Shown here: positions 8,807 to 23,161 of the stretch, in pieces
Numbering within the stretch: position 1 is the first letter of the stretch
How the letters are laid out: each line of letters opens with the position of its first letter
Source of the DNA: Amphirosellinia nigrospora
Lineage: Eukaryota > Ascomycota > Sordariomycetes > Xylariales > Xylariaceae
Direction of reading: 5' to 3'
Assembly: GCA_004123355.1 (NCBI GenBank)
Contig: SCHM01000002.1
Coordinates: 3,410,001 to 3,474,000, forward strand
DNA: 64,000 bases
Made by a program: the position numbers and the translations under genes
The notes under the pieces: generated by a model
The model's input: the letters and a program-made list of their open reading frames with translations, nothing else
The model's database searches: none
What the model was told of the DNA's origin: nothing

Positions 8807-11800
8807 ATTCCTCTTGCTCTTCTTTCTGAAATATCTGAAAGAAAAGAAGGGAGATGAAGAAGCAGCGGTAATGATCGCTCACTTCTAGACTCGATTCTTT
8901 CTGGCAGATGCGACTGAAATAGAAGAGCGGATACGGGGTGGGTTGGGAAGGTGGTTGGGCTGGGTTGAAGAGATCAATTGGGAGAAAAGGAGGTGAAGTG
9001 GCAGAGGCGGCTATTGGCGAGCAAGAAATAGGAACCGGCGCAGCTGGCCTGGAGTGCGGGCGTCAAGGGCAGTTGTTGTGAGCAGATGGCGTGGCAGCCG
9101 GATTGCAGGGGTCGAGTGGTGCGCGCCGTGTTTACACGGGTGGGTCGGCACTGGCGGTCTATTTATCTCGGAGCCAAAGCGGCTAGACCATCGTCGCGAG
9201 TGGGGGGCACTATTGCCAATCAGAGCGGAACCCCTGAGCAGCAGCCCTGGCCGAGATGGATCCTCTTCTCCACTGTCTTACTCGCTAGTCTGGGCGTTAC
9301 CCAGCTCCCAACCACCTCTATTGACAACTTTTCCCAGCTCCCCACGAGCTCGATATCTTTTCCGCTTGGCCTGTCCGTTTACACTAGGTTGCCCGCCTGG
9401 TTCGTCGGGGAAGTTTCCCCGGTTTGATCGAATTGTCCTTGGGTAAGCTACCTGTCAATTGTGTCGCAACTAGAGTCTCTGGTTTGGTTGTTTGGTTGTT
9501 TGGTTGTAATTGTTGCGTGTAGTATAGGTACCTGAGTAGGTATCTCGAAGAACCCGGGTATCTAGATCCGTACTGTACTCCGTACTGTAACATACCAATA
9601 CGTACGTACAGGCACTAAGGTACTGTAATCGCGACTCTTTTCATCACATCTCTGCCACTGGCCCAACCTCCTCCTCCCCAATGTTCAGCTGCTACCCTCC
9701 CAGCCCTCGCATGTCGATCAGCACTTGTACTGTACATTGTATGCTAAGTATATCTGCACTAGATTATTCCTTAGGTCTCATTTGCGAGCAAACCTGTTCT
9801 GGCGCCAACGGAACGTTTCTGATTTGTCACTCGATACATCGTATAGTACAGTCGCAATCGTTTCCCTTACTGTTTTAGATAACGCTTGTAACAGCGATCA
9901 GTCGTTGTTTCATGCGATCGAACCAGAGATCCTCATCATCCCTATACTGTAGATATACGTGTGGCTGGAAACCCGTCCCCCCCCTTTCTTCTGGCAAACA
10001 AGCGCATTGAGGTGGCTGGGGACGATGCAGAACTGGTGCATAGCATCAGCATTCTGGTGACCTTTGCTGACGCCCTGCAGCCCGGCATGAAGCGTCGTCC
10101 ATGGATGCGTAACCTCGTGGTTTGCTCCCATTGGGTTGTGTACTACGACTTATGCAAGCCCAGATGTGCAACATGTAAAGACGTAAGCTGACCTGTTATT
10201 TTGAGCAGCACTGTGTCTATCTGCTACGTAGGGTTCTGTGCTCATGCAGATGCAGATGTACCGAGCTCTGTAGTATATAACCAACCAAGCCTACTGCCTT
10301 CTATGAACCCGACCACCGTCCATTGACTTCGATATAACCTCGGTTGTTCGTCAATCCTCAGCTGTTGTTTGGCCAACATCGACGGCCTCGGCCTGCTCTT
10401 AGCTCTTACCAAGCACGTTTGGGGAAAATGATCCCTGCAGTTGGAGCCGCCAGCTCCCCTGATCGTCTGTTGCTATGACGACGTTGACTGGAGACGCTAC
10501 TGCTTGCGCCCCATTGCGGAGAAATACTGTTTTGGGTATTTACCAGATTCGGTGATTCGGTACGACAAAATAAGCACCATCACATGCTGGATACGAGAGA
10601 CGGCGTTCTAATACATTGATATAGAACTAGTGGCTTAATGTCTACTGTAGGTGTCTTATCAAATATGAATAAGCAACCGTGACATGACAGAGAAGCACAT
10701 TTCATTGATACTATGTACATAGCGCAAATGGGAAACAAGCGATAATCGAGAAAACGGCTAGTACTATAACTCTCTAACGTTGCCCAGCTTAAGAGTATGT
10801 TATGTGGGTGCCTTAGCCGACACTAATTGTATCTGAGTAATGATGATGCCTTTCGGTGCTTTGGCCATGACTCTTGTTCTTACGTTGGTAGATTGAAGAA
10901 ATAGGTGTCTACAGAGAGAAGGGTTTGGACGTTACGCCTACACTAGAGAAGATTCCCATTTTCTAATCATTTGTCAATTTAAGAGCCTTCTGTAAGTTTA
11001 CATGGCATGCAATGTTATACTGACCTAAGCCTGAGGTTTCTTTTTCGTTGCCTTGATACCAGGTCTGATTTTGAGGTATGAGATTCTACTATCTAGGCAT
11101 GAATCTGAACCTAATCCAGTCATACCCTACCCTTCCTTTTGGCTGCCCTCAACCCTACATCTTAGGTTAGAATCGAAGCAGCTAAAATAAAATAGCAGAG
11201 GAAAAAGAAAGAAACAAGTTTAGTTCGGTTGATTCGATTAAAAGCATTTGATTCTAAGATAAGCGCGTAATAGCGCTCGCCATAGACAGTACTATTCTAT
11301 ATTTTTCTGTAGTGATGGGCTATATGAACTTAGGTATGGTAATACAGATTACCTAGAGCTGGGCTGAAAATTATAGGGCATTTAACTGAATTGGGTTTGG
11401 ATTCATACCTAGATAATAGAATCTCATACTTCAAAATCAAACCTAGCCTCGATACAGAAGGCGCCGGCTGGAAGAATAATAGTAGGATGTCTTCAAATAA
11501 CTGCAACAGCACTCATCATAAGAGGAGGCCTGTTTCTCTCACTCTCTAATCAACAAATCCAATATCATGATCCATATGAGCCTACCAACACCAAGTAAAT
11601 TAGCACCATTAAAGTACCCAACAACCATGAACTCCCACTCCCAATCTCGCAACCTCCCTGCAGCAGTCGCCAGCCTTGGTCATTATAAATATATAAAAAA
11701 AACCGAGAGCAGCACATGTATCATATGTACAACTTTGTTAATCTCATACAAGACTAGGCGCAAGTGTTCACCGGTATGTACCGAGTTCAACACCAGTAAT

Positions 11801-12334
11801 TGTCGCTTCACAAATACTCAGGATGACGCGCTTCATTATAAATTTGGCTTGGGTCATTGAGTTGTCATTCTACTTCATGGAGGTAACCCGACATAGAGCT
11901 CAGTTACACGGTTCAGGAGACGCGAAGAAAAAAAAGAATCCAAGCCCTTTGATTAAAGCCTCATACCGTAGAGGTATACATACTCTTTTCTCCTAGAACG
12001 ACGTTGCATAAGAGAATCTCTGTGTCTTTTTTCTCATATGTATATTTGTATGAAAATAAGAATGAGTCGTCGCAGCGGTATGAATGACTGGCTCGGCGAA
12101 TGGAAGGTTGATGACGTCAGCCGGCGAGTTCTAGTTTGACCCAATCATTCTATAGGACTAATACAGTGCACCCGAAGCCGAAGCTATACCCCACCATTCA
12201 ACATCCCACTTCCACGAGCCTTGGCATCCGGGAACCCCACGTTCATTCTTGAAGACACGCCCATTTCTCTACATTTTATTGGTATCATCCGTGGCCGGAG
12301 ACACAGTAGCGCGGTACACGACAGACAAACCAAT
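8807..12334. other. intergenic: HEX1 promoter/leader side and RQC2 promoter side
   Basis: About 3.5 kb with no supported gene. The part next to HEX1 (8.8-9.2 kb) is purine/pyrimidine-biased and lacks minus-strand ATGs down to about 9187. A TTTGGTTG-type tandem repeat lies at 9480-9511. The stretch 10.2-12.1 kb shows only short, overlapping frames without motifs. Confidence 0.6.
12112..12119. promoter_or_regulatory. CRE-like palindrome TGACGTCA upstream of RQC2
   Basis: A perfect TGACGTCA palindrome lies about 215 bp before the RQC2 start codon. This is the consensus site for CREB/ATF-type bZIP factors, which in fungi include AtfA-like stress regulators, and it overlaps the core of Hac1-type sites. 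One 8-mer can occur by chance, so regulation is only suggested. Confidence 0.3.
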
Positions 12335-15300
12335 ATGAAGCAGAGATTCTCCTCCCTCGATGTGAAGGTATGATGATTCAGCAATGTGAAGTCGAGCTCA
12401 CTAACAGTAGCGTTTGCCCTCTGCCGTAGGTCATCTCCCACGAGCTTTCGGCAAGTCTCGTCTCGCTGCGCCTGTCCAACATATACGACCTGTCCTCCAA
12501 GATACTACTTTTCAAGTTCGCCAAGCCCGACAACAAAAAACAGCTCCTCATAGACTCCGGCTTTCGGTGCCATCTGACCGAGTTCGCACGCGCCACCGCT
12601 GCCGCCCCTTCCGTCTTCGTTCAGAAGCTGCGCAAGGTTCTGAAGACCCGCCGTCTCACTGCTGTCTCCCAGATCGGAACCGACCGGATAATAGAATTCC
12701 AGTTTAGCGATGGGCTGTACAGGATATATCTCGAGTTCTTTGCCGGTGGCAACGTCATATTGACCGACAACGAGCTCAAGATCTTGACTTTGCTGCGCAA
12801 TGTGCCCGAAGGAGAGGGTCAGGAGCCACAGCGCCCCGGTCTGACATACTCTTTAGAAAACAGGCAGAACTACGCCGGCGTTCCACCACTCACCAAGGAT
12901 CGGTTGCGGGAAGCTCTCCAGACAATTATCGATAAGAATGCCGCATCGACTACGGCTGCCAAGAAGATCAAAAAGAAGCCCGGGGACGAGCTGAGGAAGG
13001 GGCTTGCGGTTACGATAAACGAATTGCCCCCATACTGTTAGATCACGCGATGAAGGTGTCCGACTTTGATTCTGCAGTCCAGCCAGCAACTGTCCGGGAT
13101 AACGAGGAGCTACTGGGCCATCTCCTCCGGTCACTCGAAGAGGGTCGAAAACTGGTAGAGCATGTGACTAGCTCAGATACATGCAAGGGCTATATATTTG
13201 CGAAAAGGCGACCAGGAGTCGAAGAAACACGAGACGAGAGAGAGGACGAACAAAAGCCCAAGAAGGGCTTGCTGTACGAAGATTTCCACCCTTTTGCCCC
13301 GTCAGTTTGAACAAGATCCGTCATATACCGTCCTAAGTTTCGACAGCTTCGGCAAAACAGTAGATGAATTCTTTTCCTCTATCGAGGGACAAAAGCTTGA
13401 GTCGCGGTTGAGTGAGAGGGAGGCTGCCGCCAAACGAAAATTAGAGCCGCCAAGGCTGACCAGGACAAGAGGATTGAGGGTTTGCAAGCAGTTCAGACAC
13501 TCAACGTCCGTAAGGCCAATGCCATAGAAGCCAATGTCGAGAGGGTTCAGGAGGCCATGGATGCCGTCAATGGATTGATTGCGCAAGGCATGGACTGGGA
13601 AGATATTGGGAAACTGATTGATAGGGAGAAACGATTAAATAACCCTGTGGCGGCCATCATTGCGCTTCCCTTGAAGCTTCACGAGAACACAGTGACAGTT
13701 TTGCTGGGCGAGGCGGAAGAAGACGACGAAGATGATGTATCCGAAACCGATTCTGATAGCGATTCCGATAGCGGGTTTGGCGGAAGCATAAATTCTGGTA
13801 TGAAGAGCCAAGACAGGCGATTGGCTGTGGATATAAACCTAGGGATATCTCCATACGGTAATGCACGAGAGTATTATGGCGAGAGGAAAGTAGCTGCCGT
13901 CAAGGAGCAGAAAACCAAGCAACAGTCCGAGATAGCCCTAAAAAGCGCAGGGCAGAAAATCGAAGCCGAGCTAAAGAAAGGGCTCAAACAAGAGAAGCCT
14001 GTCCTTCAACCTATCCGCCGTCAAATGTGGCTCGAGAAATTTATCTGGTTCTTGTCCACCGATGGTTATCTATGCTTGGCGGAAAGGATGCTCAGCAAAA
14101 CGAGCTACTTTATAGACGGTATCTGAAAAAAGGAGACATCTATGTCCATGCCGATCTGCACGGTGCTGCGAGCGTCATAATCAAGAATAATCCACATACA
14201 CCCGACGCTCCCATACCCCCTCGACACTATCCCAAGCTGGGTCTCTTTCCGTTTGTTCCTCTTCTGCATGGGATTCGAAGGCTTCAATGTCAGCCTGGTG
14301 GGTCACCGCTGACCAAGTGTCGAAATCCGCGCCGACGGGAGAATTTTACCAACAGGATCTTTCATGGTTCGTGGAAAGAAGAACTTCTTACCGGCCTCTC
14401 AACTCATCATGGGGTTTGCCTTGATGTTCAGAGTTAGCGAAGAGAGCAAAGGGAAACATGTCAAGCATCGCCTCTATGATACACCTACCCGGCCGGCAAC
14501 AGGGCCGGAAGCTCCCACTGCACCTTCTGGCACTGCACCTGCTGATGCCCCTGCTTGTCGAGGGAATGAGACGCATGAAGAAAGCGATTCCGAAGAAAGT
14601 GCTGCTGCTGAAGAAGATGACTTCAAACCAAGAGCAAATCCTCTCCAATCTTTCAACGGCAAAGGTGTGGATAGCGACCATCTGGAGACCATAGATGAGG
14701 TAGAACCATCGGAGCAGATGGAACAGTTTGCTATTGCTGATCAAACCTCAGCCTCTCAGTCAAATGAGAGAAACCAGGATCCGGAACGTGTTGAGCAAGC
14801 TACGGAAGGCGACGATGCCACAACAGAAGCGGATACAATACCGACGAGCAACACTAACCAAAACGCTCCTACTCGTGACCAAGTCAACCAGCCCAAAAAG
14901 AAAGAGCAGCAGCCAAAGAGAGGACAACGTGGTAAGGCGAAGAAAATTGCTAGCAAGTACAAGGACCAAGACGAGGAAGACCGCGAGGCCATTGAAGCCC
15001 TCATCGGGTCATCAGCAGGGAAGCAACGCGCAGAAGCTGAGGCGAAAGCTAAAGCGAGCGCGAGGCCGCCCTAGAAGCGGCACGCGAACGGCGCGCGCCC
15101 AGAAGCAGCGTGAGCAGCGGGAGACGGCCGAGCACGAGGAGGTGCGCAAGGTCATGCTGGACGAGGGTATCGAGATGCTGGACCCAGACGAGGTAACGAA
15201 CCTTAGCCCGCTCGACGCCCTCGTCGGCACACCGCTACCGGGCGACGAGATCCTCGAAGTCGTGGCGCTGTGCGCGCCCTACGCGGCCCTCGGCAAGTGC

Positions 15301-15595
15301 AAATACAAGGTCAAGTTACAGCCAGGGACGCAGAAGAAGGGAAAGGCGGTGAAGGAGATCCTAGAGGCGTGGAAGGCGGCCTCGAACAAGAAAGGGGTGG
15401 TGGATGAGAAGAGTACCGATAAGGAACGCATGTGGCCCGCGAGGTTGAGCTTATGCGAGTTATCAAACCGGAGGATGTCGTGAATACCATTCCCCTGAAG
15501 AGCTTGAAGGTCATGTCGACCGGCGGTGGGAGTGGGAGTGGAGGAGGTGGTGGGCAGGGAAGGGAAAGGGTGGGAAGGGCGGTAAGAAGAAGTGA
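12335..15595 (+). CDS. RQC2: RQC2/NEMF (Tae2) ribosome quality control factor, NFACT family, frameshifted in this sequence
   Basis: Rqc2 binds stalled 60S-peptidyl-tRNA complexes, recruits the E3 ligase Ltn1 and adds C-terminal Ala/Thr (CAT) tails. A 33-bp first exon (MKQRFSSLDVK) is joined to exon 2 at 12430 by a 62-bp intron (GTATGA donor, CTAAC branch site, TAG acceptor). Asp9 and the Asp96-Arg97 pair in QIGTDRIIEFQF align with yeast D9 and D98/R99, which are needed for CAT tailing. NFACT-N is followed by an acidic/coiled-coil middle, the NFACT-R core (KGDIYVHADLHGAASVIIKN) and NFACT-C (ALCAPYAALGKCKYKVKLQP), ending in a Gly/Lys tail. The frame breaks near 13027, 13293, 13446, 14071, 14218, 14346, 15055, 15093, 15437 and 15558. 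Nine breaks fit a single lost base; the one at 13293 fits two lost or one gained. The frame arithmetic then closes on the final TGA at about 1070 residues. Probably a functional gene with consensus errors. Confidence 0.93.
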
Positions 15596-16234
15596 GCTTC
15601 CGCTCTCAATAGTAATTGTTTGGATTTATATTAGATGAGTCGTAGGGTGCACATTCTACATTTAAGCGGCATATTGAGCGTAAAAGCAAAGACTAGCAGT
15701 TGTTTATCAAAGGAACTATGACAAATAGTTGGTGGGAATAGTACATTTACGTTTGGTTCGTCTTGAGATTTCTTTCCGCATCATATTACAGTTGGGCAAG
15801 TTTCTAGATCAAAGGACTATGCGTAATGAAGCGAAAGAGATTATGGTATCTAGATCTATCTAGCATTGGAAAATTAAGGGGTATGAATGGAATAGAATAG
15901 AAATATTTGTTATTATACTATACGGTGGAACGTGGCGAGCTCGCTAGAGATAAGAGATACTGACTCATCTTACTTACGAGCCGGTTTTTTTTCTTCGTTT
16001 TTTCGTTAGGGGAAGGGGAGGGGGAAGGTGTTTGCTTATTTACTTACACCCAAGTCATATTCATATCCTGGGCAATGGCCTCCCGCTCACAACACGAAAG
16101 GCACTTGTCTCTATTATTCTGGCTCGCCTTCATCGTGACATCACAGAAGCATGACTGAACCGCCGTGCTGTAGCGGCGTTTTGGCGCGTGCACGAGCAGC
16201 CCAACCCCGGAGTCAACGATTTCCTATTTCGGAA
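15596..16234. other. RQC2 3' flank up to the A+T block
   Basis: Intergenic sequence of ordinary composition. It includes a short polypurine tract (GGGGAAGGGGAGGGGGAAGG) around 16010-16030. No gene is seen. Confidence 0.6.
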
Positions 16235-16260
16235 GGATCTTAGCTCTAGAGACACTGTTC
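16235..16260 (+). repeat. left edge sequence, inverted match to the right edge of the A+T block
   Basis: GGATCTTAGCTCTAGAGACA here closely matches the reverse complement of about 38498-38523, which reads AGATCTCAGCTCTAAAGACA. Most differences are C/T or G/A transitions. It sits where normal composition gives way to extreme A+T. Confidence 0.45.
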
Positions 16261-16344
16261 GTGAGTTTATTTTAGGAGTTATATACTTAATCTAGTGTAC
16301 TAACATACTATATTTACTTTATTTAATTTATTTTTTATATAGAG

Positions 16345-16490
16345 CTGAACTTTTTTTATTTTAGTGTAAAATTAAAACTTAAGTTTTAATTTATTATGCT
16401 ATATGTTTTTTTATTATAATCTAGTTTAAAATAAAACTTAAGTTTTAACTTATAATATTTACTGCATGCTTTTTTATTATACTAACCTGC
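16345..16490. repeat. diverged direct duplication of about 75 bp near the left edge
   Basis: A unit containing AAAACTTAAGTTTTAA, then a TATGC/CATGC motif and TTTTTTATTATA, occurs twice in direct succession. The copies differ mainly by transitions. Confidence 0.6.
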
Positions 16491-17614
16491 TAAAAAAAGT
16501 ATTAAGGTAATGCTAGCTAATAGTACGAGCTAAAATAATTATAAATATAAGTTCGGAAAAAAAAAAAATTTTAATCTTAATAATTATTAAATGCCTAGTT
16601 TTTATTTAAATAATACTATTAGCTATAAAGTTTAAATATTAAGTTAAAATATTATTATATAAGTATTATTGTTTTTAAGCTTTATAAAATCTTTTTAAGC
16701 TAAAATTTTTACCGAAAAAAACAATAAAAACGCGTTAAATATATAATTAGCTTAATATTATTTATAATATACTTATTTTATTTAATTATTAATTAAAGTT
16801 TAAATAAACTAATAAATTAATTAAAAATATTAATAATTATAATAAAGTTTAAAAATAATTTTATTTAAAATATATATATAAACTATAATTTATAATTATT
16901 TAATTTTATAAAAAACTTAATTAATGTTTAATAATACTGCTAAATACGCTTATTAAAAAAAACTTAAAAATTTAGTATAAAATCGTCGGTAATATAATTA
17001 TATTTAATATTACTTTTAGCGATTTATAGTATAATTTAAAAGTTTAAAACTATTATTTTAAAACTAGTTTAAATTATATTATATAATAAAGCTTTAGTTA
17101 TATTTACTATATATAATATTATTATAAAGTATATTTTAATAAAATCTAATATTTTATATTTAAATATAATAAAAGTTTTTATAGCTATAATAATAAAAAT
17201 AGCTATACTAAAAGCGTAAAACATATAATATTTCGGAAAAAATATAATGTTTTTATTTGCTAAAATAGCTATAATAATTTATTAATTAATATTAAAATAA
17301 ATTTAGAAAATAGTTTTTATTAGTTATTAAATAGTAGTAAATATTACGGCTAGCTTATATTATACGCTTATAACTTAGTTTTAATAGCGCTAAATTATAA
17401 AAATAAAATTAATTTTAGTTTTTGTATAATAAAATATAAAATCGTAAATATAGCGAATATAAACTTAAAAACTTTAAATAGCTTAAAAATAATTAATAAA
17501 AATTAAAAGGTTGTTTTATTTAAATAAAATAATAAACAAATAATTATATAAGTTTATAAAGGTTTATAAAGCTAAAAAAAAATATAAAGCTATTTTAAAT
17601 ATAAAAACTATAAT

Positions 17615-17830
17615 ATTAAAATAATTATATTTTTTAATTTAGTTGCTTTAGCTAACCATAATATTAGATTAATTATATCTTTTAACTTAGTTTTAAGCTT
17701 AGCCGCTTTAATTATTTAAATAATATAATATTAAAGTAATTATATTTTCTAATTTAATTTTAAGCTTAGCCGCTTTAGCTAATTATAATATAAAACAATT
17801 ATATTTCTTAATTTAGTTTTTTATTTTTAT
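17615..17830. repeat. short degenerate repeats containing TAAGCTTAGCCGCTTTA
   Basis: Four related units each begin AATTATATTTTTTAA-like. Two contain a TTAAGCTTAGCCGCTTTA core. Spacing is about 50-65 bp. They are decayed by transitions. Confidence 0.5.
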
Positions 17831-20198
17831 ATATAACTATTCTTTTTTTTAATAAAAATTTTTTTTTTTTTTATTAATTTATTTATAATATTTTTATTTA
17901 TTAACTTATTTTTATTATTAGATTTTGCTTTTTTTAGCTATTATTAAATTATAGATTATAGTTTTAGTAGAAGTTTTAAATAGTTAAAGTTTTTAAAGTT
18001 TAATAATTCGACCGAAATAAAAAATACCGTTTATTTAAAGATTTTCGAGCTAAAGTTTTACGCTAGCGTATTATTTTAGTCCGAAATAAAGCTTACTATA
18101 ATAACGTTTATTAAAAAACTATTCGAAAAAACTATTAAATCGAAAAATAAAAAAGTTTATTTTTTTATATTAGTATATAATCCCGGCTATTAATATAATA
18201 ATAATATTTTACTTAAAATTAAAAATTAAACGTACGTTTTTAAAACGTTATAAAAAAGTTGTTTATTTAAACTATAATTTATTACGTTATTAAACTATAT
18301 ATAATAAAAATATAAACTAACGTTATATTAAAACTAAAACTTAGAACTAATTTTATTTAAGTTTTTATAAATATTATAAAAAACAAACTATATAATATTA
18401 ATACTTCGAACTATATAAAAATAGCATTTAGCGCATATATAAACTTCCTATTCTTATAAACCTTAGGGCTATTTGCAGTTTCCCTTAAAGCATTATATAT
18501 TGTGGCAGGCTTATAAAAGCTACGCCTAAAAAAGCTAGGCCATCCTAAGCTAAAACATTAGTTAAACTATTACTTAGAAGTTAATTTAATATTTATTAAA
18601 AATTGTTTAAACTAAGCAAAAAAAAATTAAGCCCTAGTAGTCTTTTTATTTATAGCAGTTTTTACGAACTAACTTAATTAAAATAATATAAAACGTTAAT
18701 AATTATTTAATACGTTAATAAACGTAGCGTTATTTTAATATATTAGTAGTTTTTCGCTAAATTATATAAATCGGCTCGTTTAATAGTTAACGTTAAATAG
18801 TTTATAAATTTAAAATATATTATAAAATAAGCAAAAATTATAAATCGCTTAGCGCTCCAAATATAAAATAAAAAAGTTAATAAATATAAACTATTAAATT
18901 TTAACTTTAATTAAAATATTAATAATAAACTATAATTATAAAACTATTATTATATTTTATTATTATATTAAAACTATAAAAAGTTTTTATATAGTATTTT
19001 TTAATAGTTATAGTATTTTATAATATAATAAAAAAAAACTTTTTTGCTCGATATATTATTAAAAATTTATTTAAAAAAAATATTTTTTACTTGTTTTTTT
19101 TAAATATTATTTTTTATTTCGAAAAATAAAATATAAATAAAAAATTTTTTTATTTTAGCTAAAGCTTTTTTTAAAACTTATAAAAATAACTATATAAATA
19201 AGCCGAAAAATTTAAACTAAATAAGCTTAATTTTAACTTTATAAAACTAATAATTTTTATAATATATAACTTAAAAAAAAAAATATAAAAAACGCTAGCT
19301 AAAACGCGAATATATATTATTAATAATAGCTTCGGGCTTTTTTACGTTCTATTTAAAAAATATTTATTATTTATAGCTTTATATAAAAATATAACTATAA
19401 TATTATAATATTATTTAGCTTTAATAAATATTTTAATTAAATAAATTTTAACCCGGTTAAAAATTTCGATAAATTTTATTATATTATAATTTTTAATTTA
19501 ATATTTATTAATAATATTTGCTAAAACTATAATATAAAAAAGTTAGCAAAAATTTATAAGCAAGCATTATTAATATTTTTTTATTACTTTTTTTAGTATT
19601 TTTATTTAAAAAATAAAAAAAAAGTCTAGTTTTTTAAAAAAAAAAACGAAAAAGCTATATTAATATTTAAATTTTTCCGGAGTTTTTATAAAATTAAACT
19701 AATTTTTTTTAAAGCTATTTTATTCTAAACTATAAAAAAAAAACTTTAAAAAATTAATTAAAAATAACTAACTAAAATATATAAATTTTTTTAATTTAAT
19801 AGATTTTAATTATAACTATAAGTCCGAATAAAATAAAAACAATATTTAAATAGTTAAAAACTATTAATAAAACTAAAAGTTTAAACAAATATTATATAAT
19901 TTTTGCTAAAATTAACTATATTTTTATAAATTTTATAGCGTTCGAATAAGCTTAAAAAATAAACTATAGTTTTATTTATTTATTTTTTATAAAAAACTTA
20001 AGCTATTTTTATACTTAAATATAAGTTATAACTAAAAGTTTTATTTTTAATATTTATTTTAAGCTTACTATAATCGCGATTATATAAAAATAAAAAGTTT
20101 TTTTATATACGAAATATATAAAAAGGACTTTTTCTTTTAGGTCCTATTTTAACACTATTTATAACAAGCATACTATAAGCCAAAATAAGAACAAAAAA

Positions 20199-20806
20199 AG
20201 TATATATACTTAGGTTATACTTCTTAACGAACGTTTAACGAAATAGGCCTTAAAAAATATATAAAAACATATATAAACCTTAGAAAAAGTATAACTATTT
20301 AAGTTATATTTTTTAATAAACGTTTAGTAAAAAAACCTTATAGCTTATATAAAAACGTATATAAACTTCGGAAAAAATATAAATATTTAAGTTATACTAT
20401 TTAATAAATATTTAGCAAAAAAGCTTTTAAAACTTATATAAAAAATAAATATAAACTTTAAAAAAAGTATAAATATTTAAATTATATTTTTTAATAAATA
20501 TTTAACGAAAAAGCTTTAAAAAATATATAAAAAATATATAAACTTTAAAAAAAGTATATATACCTAAATTATACTTTTTAACAAACGTTTAGCAAAATAA
20601 GCTTTAAAAAATATATAAAAAATATATATAAATTTTAAAAAAATATTTATACCTAAGTTATACTTTTTAATAAACGTTTAATAAAAAAAACTTTAAATTA
20701 TATATAAAAAATATATAAACTTAATATTTATATTTAAGTTATAATTTTTAATAAACGTTTAGCGAAAAAAGCCTTAAAAAATATATAAAAACATATATTA
20801 AAACTA
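20199..20806. repeat. 88-bp tandem array, about 7 copies
   Basis: Each unit contains an AGTATATATACTTAGGTTATA-like start, a TTAACGAACGTTTA-like palindromic core, and a tail ending TATATAAACCTTAGAAAA. Units start near 20199, 20288, 20375, 20466, 20553, 20641 and 20723. The first copy is least altered; later copies differ mostly by C-to-T or G-to-A, consistent with RIP acting on an existing tandem array. Confidence 0.85.
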
Positions 20807-23161
20807 AAAGCTTAACGTTTAAATAGTATATTTATTTATAAATTAAATTAGTTTAACTTTTAACTAAAATAGCTATAAAAACTATTTATAAATATTACGC
20901 AGGTCTAAGTTTAATATATATATAATACTATATAAAGTCCGCTAAATATTATATTATAAAGTTAAAATAATTATATAAAATTATAATAAATCTTAAATAA
21001 ATATTAAAGCTAAACTTAAATACTAAAATATTTAGCCTCCGATTATAAAAGTTTTTATTTAAGTTTATATAGCTAAAAAAAAAATATAATAAAATTTTAT
21101 ATTTAAAAATAGTTTGATAAAAAAAAAATATAATTAAAGTTTATATTTAAATATTTAAAATTTAAAATTTAATTTAGCTAATAATTTTTTCGAGGTTTTT
21201 AAAAGCTTTAGTTTTTTTATTTTAATTTTAATATAATTTTGTTTATATTTTTAATTTATAGCCGAATTTTAAAACTTTTTTTTTATAAACTTTTTAAAAT
21301 ATAAGTCTTTAAAAAAACTTAAAGCTATTTTAAACAATATTATAATAATATAATACGTTTTAGCTTATAAAAACAGTTAAAGTAATATTAGCTTTTTAAA
21401 TCTTTATAAAAGTTTTAAAAATCTATATAGCTTTTATAGCTAGGTTTTATAGTTAGTTTATATAATAAAAAAAAAAGTTTTAAATATTAAAAAGTATAAA
21501 ATCTTACCTTTTAAAAAATAAAAAATTAAATTTTTATAGCACTTTTAGTATTATTATTTATTAATTAATTTAAACTTATTTTAAGCTTTATTTAAGTTTT
21601 TATTATAGCAAATATAAATATAACTAATAGTATAATAAAAATAAAAAAAATTATTTAATTATTAAGCTATAACTAATATAATAATAAACTAAACAGCTAA
21701 TTTATTAAACATTAAATAATATAAATAAAGTTATAAATAATAATTCGTAAATATTATATTTTACTATTAATTATTTAAACTATTAAACTATTTACTATAA
21801 TCGATTTAAAAAACCTTAACGTTTTATATATATAAACAAAAATATAAACAAAATATAAACCGAAATATAAATAAAACATAAGCGAAATATAAAAAAAAAC
21901 ATATTTATTATAACTATTAGCAAATAATATTATATATAATTAATAATATATATACTTTTTTAAATAATAATAATAATAATAGAAAAACTAAGCTATATAG
22001 CTTTTTTAATATTTATTTAATAATACGCTTTTATATAAACGCTTTTTATTTTTGCGCTATTTCGAACATATTAAAACTAGCAGCTAATATATATTATTTT
22101 AAACTTAAGCGTAGTTTTATTTAGTAAATAAAATTATAATATTTATTTTATACGTTTTAAATTTTCGATTTTAATAAACTTATAAAAAATTTTTATAGCT
22201 AAATTATTAGTTAATTATACGTTAATAGTAGCAAATACTAAAACTATGCTATTAAATAGTCTAAAAATTAAGCTTTTTTATTTATTATTATAAATTTCGC
22301 TTTTTTCCGGGCGAAAAAAGTTATTAAAATTATCGTTATAAACTATAAATATTTTATATTAATATTTAAGTTTAAATAAATAATAAAATAATATATTTAT
22401 AAATAATTTTAACTTTTTTAATAAAATAAATCGTTCCGAAAGCTTTAAAAAAAATAACTATAAATATTATTTAAAAAATTCTAACTAGTTTTATAAACTA
22501 GTTTAATATAAGATTAAAATAATAAAGCTGATAAATTCTACGATAGTAAATAATGCAAGAAAAAAAAAAGTTTTAAAATTAAGCAAAAAAAAACGTTTTT
22601 TTAAAACTAGATTTTAAACAAAAAAAAAAAAAAAAATAACGAATATTTTAGTTTTATTTTTTTAATTTTTTATAAATCCGGGCAATAATATATAATAATA
22701 TACGCTAATATTATTTAGCTGTTTTTTTATTAGTTATTTATATAATTTATTAAAAAATATATAATATATTTTAATTTATATATATATTTAAATACTTTTA
22801 TATTTAGCTGTTTTATATAAAAAGCTATAATATTTTTATAAAAAAAAACTATAAAATAGCAATAAATAAGCTAGCGCTTTTTTATATTTACTATTATTAT
22901 TATTAGCACTAAAAGCTTAATAACTTTTAAACGTTTTATATTATTTTAGTTTATTTTTAAAAAGTATATTAAATAGCGTTTTTTATAATATTATAAAATA
23001 TATTTAGTATAGCTTTTTAGTTATTATTTATAAAATAGCAAAAAAAGCAGAAAAATAATAAATTTTTTTTTTTATATAGTTTAGCTTCGTTAATAATTTT
23101 TAGTTTACGTTTATTTTAAAAAAACCTATTTAAATATATAAAAGCTAATAAAATAATAATT

